64,000 nt of DNA, from the NCBI GenBank assembly GCA_002490775.1, contig DKUR01000054.1, positions 39,650 through 103,649 of the forward strand. The letters run 5' to 3'. Below are positions 53,800 to 62,939 of the stretch, piece by piece; the first letter of the stretch is position 1, and each line of letters starts with the position of its first letter. The DNA comes from Lachnospiraceae bacterium UBA7199. Lineage in GTDB: Bacteria; Bacillota; Clostridia; Lachnospirales; Lachnospiraceae. The notes beneath the pieces were generated by a model. The model was not told the DNA's origin and did no database searches. It saw only the letters and a list, made by a program, of their open reading frames with translations. Position numbers and translations under genes: made by a program.

Positions 53800-56193
53800 A
53801 TGGATATTATACTAAAATTGAAAGAAGAACTGAAAGTAGAAAAATGGCAGGTGGAAGCAGCAGTTAAGCTGATTGACGAGGGAAACACCATCCCTTTTAT
53901 CTCCCGTTATCGTAAGGAGGCAACTGGTTCTTTAAATGATGAGGTTCTTAGAAATCTTTACGAAAGGTTAAACTACCTTCGGAATTTAGAAGAAAAGAAG
54001 GAACAGGTGATAGGAAGTATTGAAGAGCAGGGAAAGCTTACAGATGAACTGAAAGAAAAAATTCTGGCAGCAGAGACACTTGTAGTTGTGGAGGATTTAT
54101 ACCGTCCCTACAGGCCGAAAAGAAAAACCAGAGCAAGTGTGGCCAAGGAAAAGGGGCTGGAAGGTCTTGCTGAATTTATTTTAAAGCAGGATGCATCAGC
54201 ACCTCTTATGGAGGAGGCTGCAAAATATATCAGTGAAGAAAAAGAGGTAAAGAGCGCGGAAGAAGCTTTGCAGGGAGCAAAGGATATTATTGCCGAAATG
54301 ATTTCTGATGAGGCGGATTACCGTATCTATATTCGTAACATTACTATGGAGGAGGGAATCCTTACCAGCACGGCAAAGGATGAAAAGGCAGAAAGCGTGT
54401 ATGAGATGTATTATGCCTATGAAGAACCTTTAAAGAAGGTAGCAGGGCACCGCACACTTGCTCTTAACCGGGGAGAAAATGAAAAATTTCTTGTGGTTAA
54501 AATTAATGCACCTGTTGAGAGAATCCAGCAGTATCTTACCAAAAAGGTGATTACGAAAGAGAATGAATTTACAACTCCTGTTCTTACAGAAGTGATTCAG
54601 GATGCTTATGACAGACTGATTGCGCCTGCAATTGAAAGAGAAATCAGAAATGATCTTACAGAAAAAGCTGAGGATGGCGCGATTTCTGTATTTGGAAAGA
54701 ATTTAGAGCAGCTTCTCATGCAGCCACCTATTGTAGGGAAGGTAGTGTTAGGATGGGATCCTGCATTCCGTACAGGGTGCAAACTGGCGGTGGTAGATGC
54801 TACCGGAAAGGTATTGGATACCAAAGTAATTTATCCTACAGCGCCGCAAAACAAGGTGGAGGAGGCCAAGGCAGAACTGAAAAAGCTGATCAAGAAATAT
54901 GGAATTTCCCTGATCAGTGTTGGAAATGGAACCGCATCAAGAGAGTCTGAGCAGATCATTGTGGAGCTGATTAAAGAGTTAAATATGCCAGTCCAGTATG
55001 TGATCGTAAGTGAGGCCGGAGCATCTGTCTATTCTGCAAGCAAACTGGCAACGGAGGAGTTCCCCAATTTTGATGTGGGGCAAAGAAGCGCAGCTTCCAT
55101 TGCAAGAAGACTTCAGGACCCGCTGGCCGAGCTTGTAAAGATTGATCCAAAATCTATTGGTGTAGGACAGTACCAGCATGACATGAATCAGAAAAAATTG
55201 GGAGAAGCCCTTGGAGGTGTGGTTGAAGACTGCGTAAATAAAGTAGGAGTGGATCTTAATACTGCATCTGCTTCCCTTTTAGAGTATATATCTGGCGTTT
55301 CAAAGGCGATTGCTAAAAATATCGTAGAATACAGAGAGCAGAATGGAAAGTTTGTAAACCGTGCCCAGCTTTTAAAAGTGCCTAAGTTAGGTCCTAAGGC
55401 GTATGAGCAATGCGCAGGATTTTTGCGGATTCTGGACGGGGATAACCCTCTTGACGCTACCAGCGTGCATCCGGAATCCTATGAGGCAGCAATGAAACTG
55501 CTTGAAAAAATGGGACTTACTATGGAAGATGTGCGTCTTGCCCAAAAGCAGGCGGCAAAAAATAAGGGAGTGCTGAAAAAAGAAGCACCTGCACCTAAAA
55601 AAGAGCCTAAAAGCAGGCAGCAGAAAATCGTCATTCGTAATACTGATACAGCTATGGGAAAAGCTCTTGCGGCAGCAATGGGCGGGATGACCATGTCTTT
55701 TGAAGAAGATACAAAAGGAAAAGGGAAAAAAGGCGGACAAGAAGCCGCAAAAGAAAGCGGTATATCAGGTGGAAGTGCGGCAGTAAGCACTCTTGAGAAA
55801 AAAATCAAGGATAAAAAACAAATGGCCCAGGAGCTTGGCATTGGGGAAATTACCCTTACCGATATTTTAAAGGAATTGGAAAAGCCTTCCAGAGATCCTA
55901 GGGAGAATATGCCGGCGCCTATTTTAAGAAGCGATGTACTGGATATGAAAGACTTAAAGCCGGGAATGATTTTAAAGGGAACCGTCCGTAATGTAATTGA
56001 TTTTGGTGTATTTGTGGACATCGGTGTACATCAGGACGGCCTGGTACATATTTCACAGATTACAGACCGTTTTATCAAGCATCCGTTGGAAGCTGTAAGC
56101 GTAGGGGATGTTGTAGATGTGCAGGTGCTCACCGTGGATACTGCCAAAAAGAGGATTGGACTTACCATGAGAATCGGCCAAGATAAGAATTAA
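53800..56193 (+). CDS. tex: Tex family RNA-binding transcription accessory protein
   Basis: This 797-residue protein has the N-terminal Tex helices (about 1-190; FISRYRKEATGSLNDEVL), a YqgF/RNase H-like domain (about 320-450; GWDPAFRTGCKLAVVDATGKVL), helix-hairpin-helix motifs (LNTASASLLEYISGVSK) and a C-terminal S1 domain (KGTVRNVIDFGVFVDIGVHQDGLVH). A Lys/Gly/Ala-rich insert of about 80 residues (near 595-680) separates HhH from S1 and makes it longer than many Tex proteins. I chose the ATG at 53800, which has GGGAGAAAG upstream. Confidence 0.95.
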   Translation: MDIILKLKEELKVEKWQVEAAVKLIDEGNTIPFISRYRKEATGSLNDEVLRNLYERLNYLRNLEEKKEQVIGSIEEQGKLTDELKEKILAAETLVVVEDLYRPYRPKRKTRASVAKEKGLEGLAEFILKQDASAPLMEEAAKYISEEKEVKSAEEALQGAKDIIAEMISDEADYRIYIRNITMEEGILTSTAKDEKAESVYEMYYAYEEPLKKVAGHRTLALNRGENEKFLVVKINAPVERIQQYLTKKVITKENEFTTPVLTEVIQDAYDRLIAPAIEREIRNDLTEKAEDGAISVFGKNLEQLLMQPPIVGKVVLGWDPAFRTGCKLAVVDATGKVLDTKVIYPTAPQNKVEEAKAELKKLIKKYGISLISVGNGTASRESEQIIVELIKELNMPVQYVIVSEAGASVYSASKLATEEFPNFDVGQRSAASIARRLQDPLAELVKIDPKSIGVGQYQHDMNQKKLGEALGGVVEDCVNKVGVDLNTASASLLEYISGVSKAIAKNIVEYREQNGKFVNRAQLLKVPKLGPKAYEQCAGFLRILDGDNPLDATSVHPESYEAAMKLLEKMGLTMEDVRLAQKQAAKNKGVLKKEAPAPKKEPKSRQQKIVIRNTDTAMGKALAAAMGGMTMSFEEDTKGKGKKGGQEAAKESGISGGSAAVSTLEKKIKDKKQMAQELGIGEITLTDILKELEKPSRDPRENMPAPILRSDVLDMKDLKPGMILKGTVRNVIDFGVFVDIGVHQDGLVHISQITDRFIKHPLEAVSVGDVVDVQVLTVDTAKKRIGLTMRIGQDKN

Positions 56194-56202
56194 TGTATGA
56201 AT

Positions 56203-56244
56203 AAAAAAGTGTAAAGTCATTTTAATAGACTTTACACTTTTTAT
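56203..56244 (+). terminator. Rho-independent terminator after tex
   Basis: A long, A/T-rich stem (56203-56218 with 56228-56243) with AAGTGTAAAGTC at its core ends in a T-run. Confidence 0.88.
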
Positions 56245-56247
56245 ATT

Positions 56248-56280
56248 AACATAAGGATGGCTGGCAAAGCCTGGTATTCC
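56248..56280. repeat. Unit 5 of the AACATAAGGATG palindrome repeat
   Basis: It begins AACATAAGGATGGCTGGCAAAG, close to units 1 and 2, and diverges at the right end (GGTATTCCC instead of CATCCGTTGT). Confidence 0.65.
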
Positions 56281-56285
56281 CTTTC

Positions 56286-56546
56286 TTAAAAAGCTGTTAT
56301 ACGATGCATAGACGCATCTGCTTTGTGCTTGTCAAGAATATTATGTACCCTTTCAATTTCATCAAGAACTAAACCAAATTCTTTTTTTATTTCATTTTTT
56401 AGTGTACGTTCTGTCTGCTTCATTTGGGATTCTAAAGTATCAATTTTAATATTCATAGTCTGCATGTCAGACTTTAAGTTCTGGACATCAGATTTTACGC
56501 CTTGCATTTCTGCTAATAGCAGATCTAATTTTTCACTGTTTGTCAT
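56286..56546 (-). CDS. Small coiled-coil protein of unknown function
   Basis: This 86-residue protein is one continuous coiled coil (about 5-75) with clear heptads (VKSDVQNLKSDMQTMNIKIDT). It has no cysteine, signal peptide or membrane segment. GGAGGG precedes the ATG at 12 nt. Proteins like this recur in Clostridia without an assigned role. It is an isolated minus-strand gene. Confidence 0.7.
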   Translation of the reverse strand: MTNSEKLDLLLAEMQGVKSDVQNLKSDMQTMNIKIDTLESQMKQTERTLKNEIKKEFGLVLDEIERVHNILDKHKADASMHRITAF

Positions 56547-56688
56547 ATATATAATATCCCTCCATAGAGAAAGCCCCTTACGTATAGCAATTGTATCACA
56601 GGCGGCGGATAAAGTCTACTTAAATATGGACGAAAATAAAAATTAAATAATATGATTTAATGAACAAAATAAAATACAAATTTATCTA

Positions 56689-56717
56689 TTGCCTCCTGAA
56701 AGAAACAGTGCTACAAT
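56689..56717 (+). promoter_or_regulatory. Predicted sigma-A promoter of the FMN riboswitch/ribU unit
   Basis: TTGCCT (56689-56694), a 17-bp spacer and TACAAT (56712-56717) lie 25 nt before the aptamer. Confidence 0.7.
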
Positions 56718-56741
56718 ACTTTTTGTAAATAAAGAAAAGTT

Positions 56742-56875
56742 CTTCGGGGCAGGGTGAAATTCCCTACTGGCGGTACAGTCCGCGACCCATGAGTTTTTGT
56801 CAGGCGCGCAGATGAAAACGAAGTGGCTGATTTGGTGAAAGTCCAAAACCAACAGTAAAGTCTGGATGGAAGAAG
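56742..56875 (+). promoter_or_regulatory. FMN riboswitch (RFN element) aptamer
   Basis: The conserved RFN blocks are all present in order: CTTCGGGGCAGGGTGAAATTCC, CCTACTGGCGGT and CCGCGACCC, then TGATTTGGTGAAAGTCC and the closing GTCTGGATGGAAGAAG. FMN binding would favour termination before ribU. Confidence 0.97.
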
Positions 56876-56931
56876 AAAAAGGCGGTTTGCTGCGTATGCA
56901 GTGAAACAGCTTTGTGTAAAGTAAATTTATG

Positions 56932-57018
56932 CCCTGAATGATTGATTCCAGCAGGAAATTTGTGATGTCGTTTACTATAAGTGCCTGCGAAGCGGAAGCA
57001 AACGTTCGGGGATTTTTT
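56932..57018 (+). terminator. Long-loop terminator of the FMN riboswitch expression platform
   Basis: CCCTGAATG (56932-56940) can pair with CGTTCGGGG (57003-57011, two wobbles), followed by six T. The 62-nt loop contains further hairpins. The pairing is proposed by eye. Confidence 0.5.
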
Positions 57019-57086
57019 ACTTTGTAAGAAGAACCTTTCTGAAAATTTAATACCGTAAATGCGGAAGTTTTTAGGAGGAAAAAGAA

Positions 57087-57854
57087 ATGAATCATGGATT
57101 ATGGTCAAGTGTAAAAGACAATGTAGTATTTGTATTAGTTTCAGTGGGAATTGCAGTGGCGCTTTTTGGCATTGCTTACCTCACAGAAAAGATCTGCAAA
57201 AAGAAAAGCGGAAATGAGGAGAGAATATTAAATACCAGAAAGATAGTGATGATTGGGGTGTTTTCGGCAGTGGCAATGGTGCTGCATATTTTTGACTTTC
57301 CGGTGCCCTTTGCACCGCCTTTTTATAAGCTGGATTTTAGCGAAATTCCTGCTTTGATTGGCGCATTTGCTTTTGGACCGGTGGCAGGTGTTATGATAGA
57401 GTTTTGTAAAATTTTATTGAAGCTTTTTGTCAAAGGAACCAGTACAGCCTTTGTGGGGGATCTGGCAAATTTTGTGATTGGCTGCAGCTTTATTCTTCCG
57501 GCGTCTGTTGTATATCTGTTTAAAAAGACAAAGAAAAATGCTGTTATGGCATCTACCCTTGGGACGCTGATCATGACGGTGTTTGGAACTATGTTTAATG
57601 CCATTTATCTGCTTCCGGCATTTGCTGCTTTATATGGTATGCCATTAGATGTTATTGTGGGAATGGGAACTGCTATCAATTCCAATATCACCAGCGTGAC
57701 CACCCTTGTGATTTTTGCAGTGGCACCTCTTAATTTGTTAAAAGGCGGGAGCGTGTCTTTGGTGACTATGTTAGTATATAAGAAACTGAGCCCAATCCTG
57801 AAGGAAGCAACACTTCCAAGGAAAGTAAAGAAAGTGGAGACCGTTGTAAAATAG
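57087..57854 (+). CDS. ribU: Riboflavin ECF transporter substrate-binding subunit RibU
   Basis: This 255-residue membrane protein binds riboflavin for an ECF transporter whose energising module lies elsewhere. The core has RibU features: FPVPFAPPFYKLDFSEIPAL and GPVAGVMIEFCKILLKLF, plus six hydrophobic segments. An extra N-terminal helix (about 10-32) and a basic linker (about 33-48) make it longer than the usual 190-215 residues. The FMN riboswitch upstream confirms the ligand. AGGAGG precedes the ATG. Confidence 0.95.
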   Translation: MNHGLWSSVKDNVVFVLVSVGIAVALFGIAYLTEKICKKKSGNEERILNTRKIVMIGVFSAVAMVLHIFDFPVPFAPPFYKLDFSEIPALIGAFAFGPVAGVMIEFCKILLKLFVKGTSTAFVGDLANFVIGCSFILPASVVYLFKKTKKNAVMASTLGTLIMTVFGTMFNAIYLLPAFAALYGMPLDVIVGMGTAINSNITSVTTLVIFAVAPLNLLKGGSVSLVTMLVYKKLSPILKEATLPRKVKKVETVVK

Positions 57855-57959
57855 CAGTTCAGACATGCAAAAAGCAGCGAGTGGTGAAAATACTCTTATG
57901 ATAGAGGTAGATTGACAAAAAGCCCGCCTTCGGCCTTTGAAAGGAGCATGATTGTAACA

Positions 57960-59912
57960 ATGAAATCACAGATTCGATTTGAAGATATGGGAATATTACA
58001 AGGAGAACTTGGTGGGGAGGCTTCTGTTCCAGATTTACTTGGAGAACAGATTCTTCAGAATGATCTGCAATTCAAACTGGATGAGGCGGATGAGATATTC
58101 GAGGGGTATGGCAGGTGTCAGAATGCCTATCCTTATAGAAGGTTTAACTGTTATTCCCGGGAACTAAAGCAGGGAATTGTAAAAACTGCTGTTTTGGAAA
58201 ACGACTTTTTGAAGGCAGTATTTTTGCCTGATTATGGCGGCAGGCTCTGGAGTTTATGGGATAAAAAGAAAAATAGAAATTTATTATATACAAATGATGT
58301 CTTACGATTCAGCAATCTGGCAACAAGAAATGCTTGGTTTAGTGGCGGGGTGGAATGGAATATTGGTATTATAGGCCACACACCCCTTACTACATCTGCC
58401 TTATTTACGTCCTATTTGGAAGATGATTATGGAACACCTATTTTGCGGATGTATGAATATGAACGGATCCGGCAGGTGACTTATCAGATGGATTTCTGGC
58501 TGGGGGAGAAGGATTGTTTTTTAAACGCAAGAATTCGTGTTGTTAATTTTGGTGAAAGAATAGTCCCTATGTATTGGTGGAGCAATATTGCTGTTCCGGA
58601 ATATGAGAAGGGAAGGCTTGTGGTTCCGGCAAAAAAAGCATATACCTTTCGCAATGGAGCGGTATTTAAGACAGATATTCCGATAGTAGAGGGAAGGGAT
58701 ATAACCCGATATCAAAATATTCCCAAATCAACAGATTATTTTTTTGAGATACCCAAGGAAGAGCCTAAATATATCATTAATGTGGATGAAAGTGGATACG
58801 GCCTGTTCCATTTGTCAACCGAGCGTTTACAGTCACGAAAATTGTTCTCATGGGGACATACGCAGGGCGGAAAACATTGGCAGGAGTTTCTCACGGAAAA
58901 GGCAGGGGATTATATTGAAATACAGGCAGGGTTAGGAAAAACGCAATATGGCTGTGTACCTATGGCTCCCCATACAGCATGGGAATGGCTGGAACGTTAT
59001 GGGGCAATAGAATTGGAAAAGTCAGACAGGGAGGATTCCTTTGAAAACCTCCGGGACAAGGTCACGACAACGATACAGAAGAAAAAGATGGGGCAGGAAA
59101 TGGAAACGGTGCTTCATGCAACAAAAGAAATGGCAAAGAAAAAGTCCCGGCTTATTTACTGCGGAAGTGGATATGGCGCTTTAAAGAATAAAATCAGGGA
59201 AGCGGAAGGAAAATCTTCTATTTCCCAGCACCTTGAATTTGGTGAATGCACAGAAGAATTAATGCTGTGGGAAAACTTTATTAAAACCGGAGAGCTGGGG
59301 AAAGTAGATGTATCTTTAAAACCGCCGGCATTTATGGTGGATCAATTCATTTATAAAAAGCTTCGGGAAGGAATCGAAGATAGATATAAAAATAACTGGT
59401 ATGCACATTATCAGTTGGGAATTTTTTATTTTCAGCAGGAAGAATATCAATGGGCAGAAAAGGAGTTTAGTCAGTCAGCAGCAGTAGAAGAAAATGCCTG
59501 GGCATATCATGGAATTGCAGTCATACATACGATTGATGGGAAAAAAGAAGAGGGAATAAGGGCGATTTTAAAAGGAATGCAAATGCAGAAAGAGGATCTT
59601 TCTTATCAGAGAGATGGTTTTCGAATGCTTCAAATTAATGAGGCGTTTGCTGAGATTATAAAAGCCTATGAGCAGTTGGAGCCTGCATTAAAAGAGGACA
59701 AGCGGCTTATTTTTTATTATATACAGGCCCTTACAAGGCAGGGAGAATATCAAAAAGCATATAACCTGCTTTGTGCTGATGGAGGGCTGCTGGTTCCTGA
59801 TTTGCGGGAAGGGGAACTGAGTCTTGGAGCGTTGTGGAGGGAGCTTTACGAAAAATTATTTGGGGAAAAGAAAGAGGTGCCCTCTGTTTTTGATTTTATT
59901 GCATTTGAATAA
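57960..59912 (+). CDS. DUF5107 domain protein with TPR tail
   Basis: This 650-residue cytoplasmic protein has an N-terminal DUF5107 domain (about 40-330; FLPDYGGRLWSLWDKKKNRNLLY, SGGVEWNIGIIGHTPLT), a galactose-mutarotase-like fold linked to glycan processing. The C-terminal part (about 460-620) is a series of TPR-like helices (YAHYQLGIFYFQQEEYQWAEKEF). The start is uncertain: the ATG at 57960 is 13 nt from AAGGAG, and the ATG at 57948 is 1 nt from it. The ABC ATPase starts 27 nt after its stop, so it heads the exporter operon. Confidence 0.8.
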   Translation: MKSQIRFEDMGILQGELGGEASVPDLLGEQILQNDLQFKLDEADEIFEGYGRCQNAYPYRRFNCYSRELKQGIVKTAVLENDFLKAVFLPDYGGRLWSLWDKKKNRNLLYTNDVLRFSNLATRNAWFSGGVEWNIGIIGHTPLTTSALFTSYLEDDYGTPILRMYEYERIRQVTYQMDFWLGEKDCFLNARIRVVNFGERIVPMYWWSNIAVPEYEKGRLVVPAKKAYTFRNGAVFKTDIPIVEGRDITRYQNIPKSTDYFFEIPKEEPKYIINVDESGYGLFHLSTERLQSRKLFSWGHTQGGKHWQEFLTEKAGDYIEIQAGLGKTQYGCVPMAPHTAWEWLERYGAIELEKSDREDSFENLRDKVTTTIQKKKMGQEMETVLHATKEMAKKKSRLIYCGSGYGALKNKIREAEGKSSISQHLEFGECTEELMLWENFIKTGELGKVDVSLKPPAFMVDQFIYKKLREGIEDRYKNNWYAHYQLGIFYFQQEEYQWAEKEFSQSAAVEENAWAYHGIAVIHTIDGKKEEGIRAILKGMQMQKEDLSYQRDGFRMLQINEAFAEIIKAYEQLEPALKEDKRLIFYYIQALTRQGEYQKAYNLLCADGGLLVPDLREGELSLGALWRELYEKLFGEKKEVPSVFDFIAFE

Positions 59913-59939
59913 GCACGTTTGAATGGTGAAGGAGCATTT

Positions 59940-60959
59940 ATGATTAAGGTAGATCATATTCATAAGGATTTTGTATCGCCTAAAAAATATCCGGGGTTTC
60001 GCGGTGCGGTGAAAGGACTTTTTTCCAATGAAAAAGTAATCAAAAAGGCGGTGGATGACATTTCATTTACCATAGAAAAAGGTGAAATTGTTGGATATAT
60101 CGGCAGCAATGGTGCCGGCAAATCCACCACCATTAAAATGATGACGGGAATTCTGACACCTACAAAGGGGAGCTGTGAAGTGGCCGGGATCAATCCCAGC
60201 CGAAACAGAAAAGAAAACGCGCAGAATATTGGTGTTGTATTTGGGCAGAGGACTCAGCTTTGGTGGGATCTGCCCTTAAGTGAGTCTTTTACAATACTAA
60301 AAGAAATTTATAATGTATCGGATGAGATGTTTCAGGCGCAAATGGATTTTTTAAACAGGGTGCTAGGGCTGCCAGAGTTTTTTGACAGACCGGTGCGTAC
60401 ATTGTCTTTAGGACAGCGTATGCGGGCTGATTTAGGCGCGGCGCTTTTACATAATCCCAAAGTGCTTTATTTAGATGAGCCTACCATCGGGCTTGATCTT
60501 GTGGTTAAGGATAATATTCGAAAGGCAATCAAGGAAATCAATGAAAAATATCAGACTACAGTTATTTTAACCACCCATGACATTGGCGATATTGAAGAAC
60601 TGTGCAGCAGGATTATTATTATTGATGAAGGAAAAAAGATTTATGACGGTTCGCTGGCTGCTTTAAAAGAAATATATGGAACCAAAAGAACAGTGACAGT
60701 GGAGATCAGAGAACCGGAAAAGGTGAAGAATTTATGTTTGGCTGAAATTCTTGGAGTGGGACAGGAGGATTGTACCGCCTCTTTTGACAAGGAAAGCAGT
60801 ACCTTGAATGTAACCTTTAATAAGCATAAAATACAAGTTCCCCAGATACTTTCAGCAGTGATGGAGAGAGTGGAAATTAAAGATGTACAGATTCAGGAAA
60901 CAGAGCTTGCCCAGATCGTAAAGGAAATTTACAATCATGGGATGAGGGAGGGCTCGTGA
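59940..60959 (+). CDS. ABC-2 exporter ATP-binding protein
   Basis: This 339-residue ATPase has a Walker A (GSNGAGKSTTIK), an LSLGQRMRADLGAAL signature and a Walker B (VLYLDEPTIGLD). The FGQRTQLWWDLP segment between them is typical of the group that partners with ABC2_membrane_6 permeases. An AAGGAG lies 6 nt before the ATG at 59940. The final codon overlaps the first permease start (TGATG). Confidence 0.93.
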   Translation: MIKVDHIHKDFVSPKKYPGFRGAVKGLFSNEKVIKKAVDDISFTIEKGEIVGYIGSNGAGKSTTIKMMTGILTPTKGSCEVAGINPSRNRKENAQNIGVVFGQRTQLWWDLPLSESFTILKEIYNVSDEMFQAQMDFLNRVLGLPEFFDRPVRTLSLGQRMRADLGAALLHNPKVLYLDEPTIGLDLVVKDNIRKAIKEINEKYQTTVILTTHDIGDIEELCSRIIIIDEGKKIYDGSLAALKEIYGTKRTVTVEIREPEKVKNLCLAEILGVGQEDCTASFDKESSTLNVTFNKHKIQVPQILSAVMERVEIKDVQIQETELAQIVKEIYNHGMREGS

Positions 60960-61777
60960 TGGGGAAGCGGTTGAAAATCTATCTGCCTTTTGCTGCCAAT
61001 GAAATGAAACGTCAGATGGCATACAAGGGAGCTTTTTACCTGTTTATTCTGATTGATCTGTTTAGCTCTTTTATCAGATATTACCTTTGGATGGCTATTT
61101 ATGGAAGTTCCGGGCAGGAGGTATTAGGCGGTCTGTCCCGAAGTGAAATGGTAGTCTATGTATTTATGGTTTATGTCACATCTTCTGTGGTTATGATTTC
61201 TATTTCCACCAAGGTGAGCGATGATGTGGTTATGGGAACGGTTGCGATGAATTTAATCAAGCCCATTGACTACCGGTTGAGCCTGATATCCCAAGCTTTT
61301 GGAGCGTTGATGTATCGGTTTTTGGTGCCATGCATTTTTATTTGGTCCGGGCTTGAAATTTATAAGGTGACAGTGCTTGGGCTTACACTGGCAGGAGGAA
61401 AAGAGATCCTTTTATATCTGCTTAGCTGCATCATGAGCTTTATGATTTATGTACTGTTTGACTTTTGCTTTGGTATGATTGCGTTTTTTACTACTTATAT
61501 TTTTGGTCTTAGACTGGTAAAGGAGGCATTGCTTGGTTTTCTTACCGGACAGTTGATTCCCATCAGTTTTTTCCCGAAGGCAGTAAGACAGGTATTTGAT
61601 TTTTTGCCCTTTTCTTCTATGGTTTATACGCCCGTTATGATTTATCTTGGGAAATATACCGGAAGTACACTTATGTTTATGCTGCTTCGGCAGGCAGCCT
61701 GGGTGATGATTCTTTATCTTTTGGGAAGCCTCATATGGAAAAAGGTGACAAAGCGTCTGGTGGTGCTTGGAGGTTAA
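60959..61777 (+). CDS. ABC-2 family permease, first subunit
   Basis: This 272-residue permease of the ABC2_membrane_6 (DUF990) type has six hydrophobic segments and the conserved VNLIKPIDYRL-like MNLIKPIDYRLSLI segment after the second. I chose the ATG at 60959, which overlaps the ATPase stop by one base and has GAGGGAGGG upstream. It pairs with the next gene to form a heterodimeric channel. Confidence 0.9.
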   Translation: MGKRLKIYLPFAANEMKRQMAYKGAFYLFILIDLFSSFIRYYLWMAIYGSSGQEVLGGLSRSEMVVYVFMVYVTSSVVMISISTKVSDDVVMGTVAMNLIKPIDYRLSLISQAFGALMYRFLVPCIFIWSGLEIYKVTVLGLTLAGGKEILLYLLSCIMSFMIYVLFDFCFGMIAFFTTYIFGLRLVKEALLGFLTGQLIPISFFPKAVRQVFDFLPFSSMVYTPVMIYLGKYTGSTLMFMLLRQAAWVMILYLLGSLIWKKVTKRLVVLGG

Positions 61778-61832
61778 GGTAGGAGAAAAACGCCTAAATG
61801 GGAAGGTTTATGTAGGAAAGGCATGGTTTAAA

Positions 61833-62633
61833 ATGAGTAAGTGGAAGCGGTATCTGCGGCTTTACCGGGTTTTAATTACCCAGTTTTTAAAGACGATTAT
61901 GCAGTCAAAAATTGATTTCCTTATGGGATTGTTTGGATTTTTCTTCAATCAGATTATGGGGATTGCTTTTTTATATTTAGTGTTTGAACAGATTCCCTCC
62001 CTGAAGGGCTGGACGCTGGACCAGTTGATTTTTATTTACGGATTTGCCCAGATTCCCAGAGGAATAGACCATCTTTTTACAGATAATATATGGCTGGTGG
62101 CATGGCGGCTTGTCCTGAATGGAGATTTTGACCGTTATATGCTGCGGCCTATGAACATCTTATTTCAGGTGATTGCGGAAAAGCTGCAGCCAGATGCCCT
62201 TGGGGAACTTTTGATTGGCACGATTCTTGTGTGCAGGGCTTTGACAAAAGGGATTGTCATTACAGATGCATTGCATTTTGTGCTGTTTTTTGTGTCGATT
62301 CTGGCAGGAGCCTTGATTTATACTTCTATAAAGTTATTTTTTGCTTCACTTGCATTTTGGCTTAAAACCAGCGGTCCCTTTTTACAGATGGCTTATGAAA
62401 TGGCTGATTTTGCAAAATATCCTACGGAAATTTACGCAAAAGGAATCCGATTTTTGATCACATGGGTAATTCCTTTTGCTTTTGTGGCATATCTGCCGGC
62501 CAGTTACTTTTTAAAAAGCGGCACTTCTCCGGGGATCATAGGGATTGAATGCGGAATTGCAGCGGTACTTTGGTGTGTTGCTTATGCACTGTTTCAGTAT
62601 GGGACGCGGATTTATGAAAGTGCTGGCAATTAA
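61833..62633 (+). CDS. ABC-2 family permease, second subunit
   Basis: This 266-residue permease of the same type has the WRLVLNGDFDRYMLRPMNIL segment that parallels MNLIKPIDYR in its partner. I chose the ATG at 61833 with AGGAAAGG upstream because the earlier frame (from 61767) adds a non-hydrophobic stretch of 22 residues and would overlap the first permease. Substrate unknown; relatives export peptides, drugs or surface polymers. Confidence 0.85.
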   Translation: MSKWKRYLRLYRVLITQFLKTIMQSKIDFLMGLFGFFFNQIMGIAFLYLVFEQIPSLKGWTLDQLIFIYGFAQIPRGIDHLFTDNIWLVAWRLVLNGDFDRYMLRPMNILFQVIAEKLQPDALGELLIGTILVCRALTKGIVITDALHFVLFFVSILAGALIYTSIKLFFASLAFWLKTSGPFLQMAYEMADFAKYPTEIYAKGIRFLITWVIPFAFVAYLPASYFLKSGTSPGIIGIECGIAAVLWCVAYALFQYGTRIYESAGN

Positions 62634-62939
62634 GTTTTGGGGTTGGAAGTTTATGTGAGACAAAACACTTGATTTATGTTAGCGGCGGGCAAATTGCATA
62701 AAGAATTTGCCGGGGTAATGTATAATCAGGGGTTTTGCTCTTTTTTAACTTTTTTATTATTAAGCCATAAAATATTGAGTTTTATGCGTATCTATTGTGT
62801 ACATATATATGCATAGATTTTGGTGCATAATACGAGGGATGCTCAGGAACTTTTTTGAAGAAAAGGGGTTGTGCAAGGGCGTTAACAGTAACAAAGCAAG
62901 GAGTATACCGCCATGGCAAAGTGTAAGGGAGGAAGGATT
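62634..62939. other. Intergenic region with an 8-bp hairpin
   Basis: A GGCAAATT/AATTTGCC stem (62688-62695 with 62704-62711) lies inside a possible CAAAAC/GTTTTG outer pairing (62661-62666 with 62732-62737), followed by a T-run (about 62741-62746). This could be a branched terminator of the exporter operon. The rest is AT-rich and leads to the next gene; no promoter was assigned with confidence. Confidence 0.45.

Noticed and set aside
55479..56021. 180-codon minus-strand open frame within tex
   Set aside because: Its composition mirrors the Lys/Gly/Ala-rich tex insert; it is an antisense shadow.
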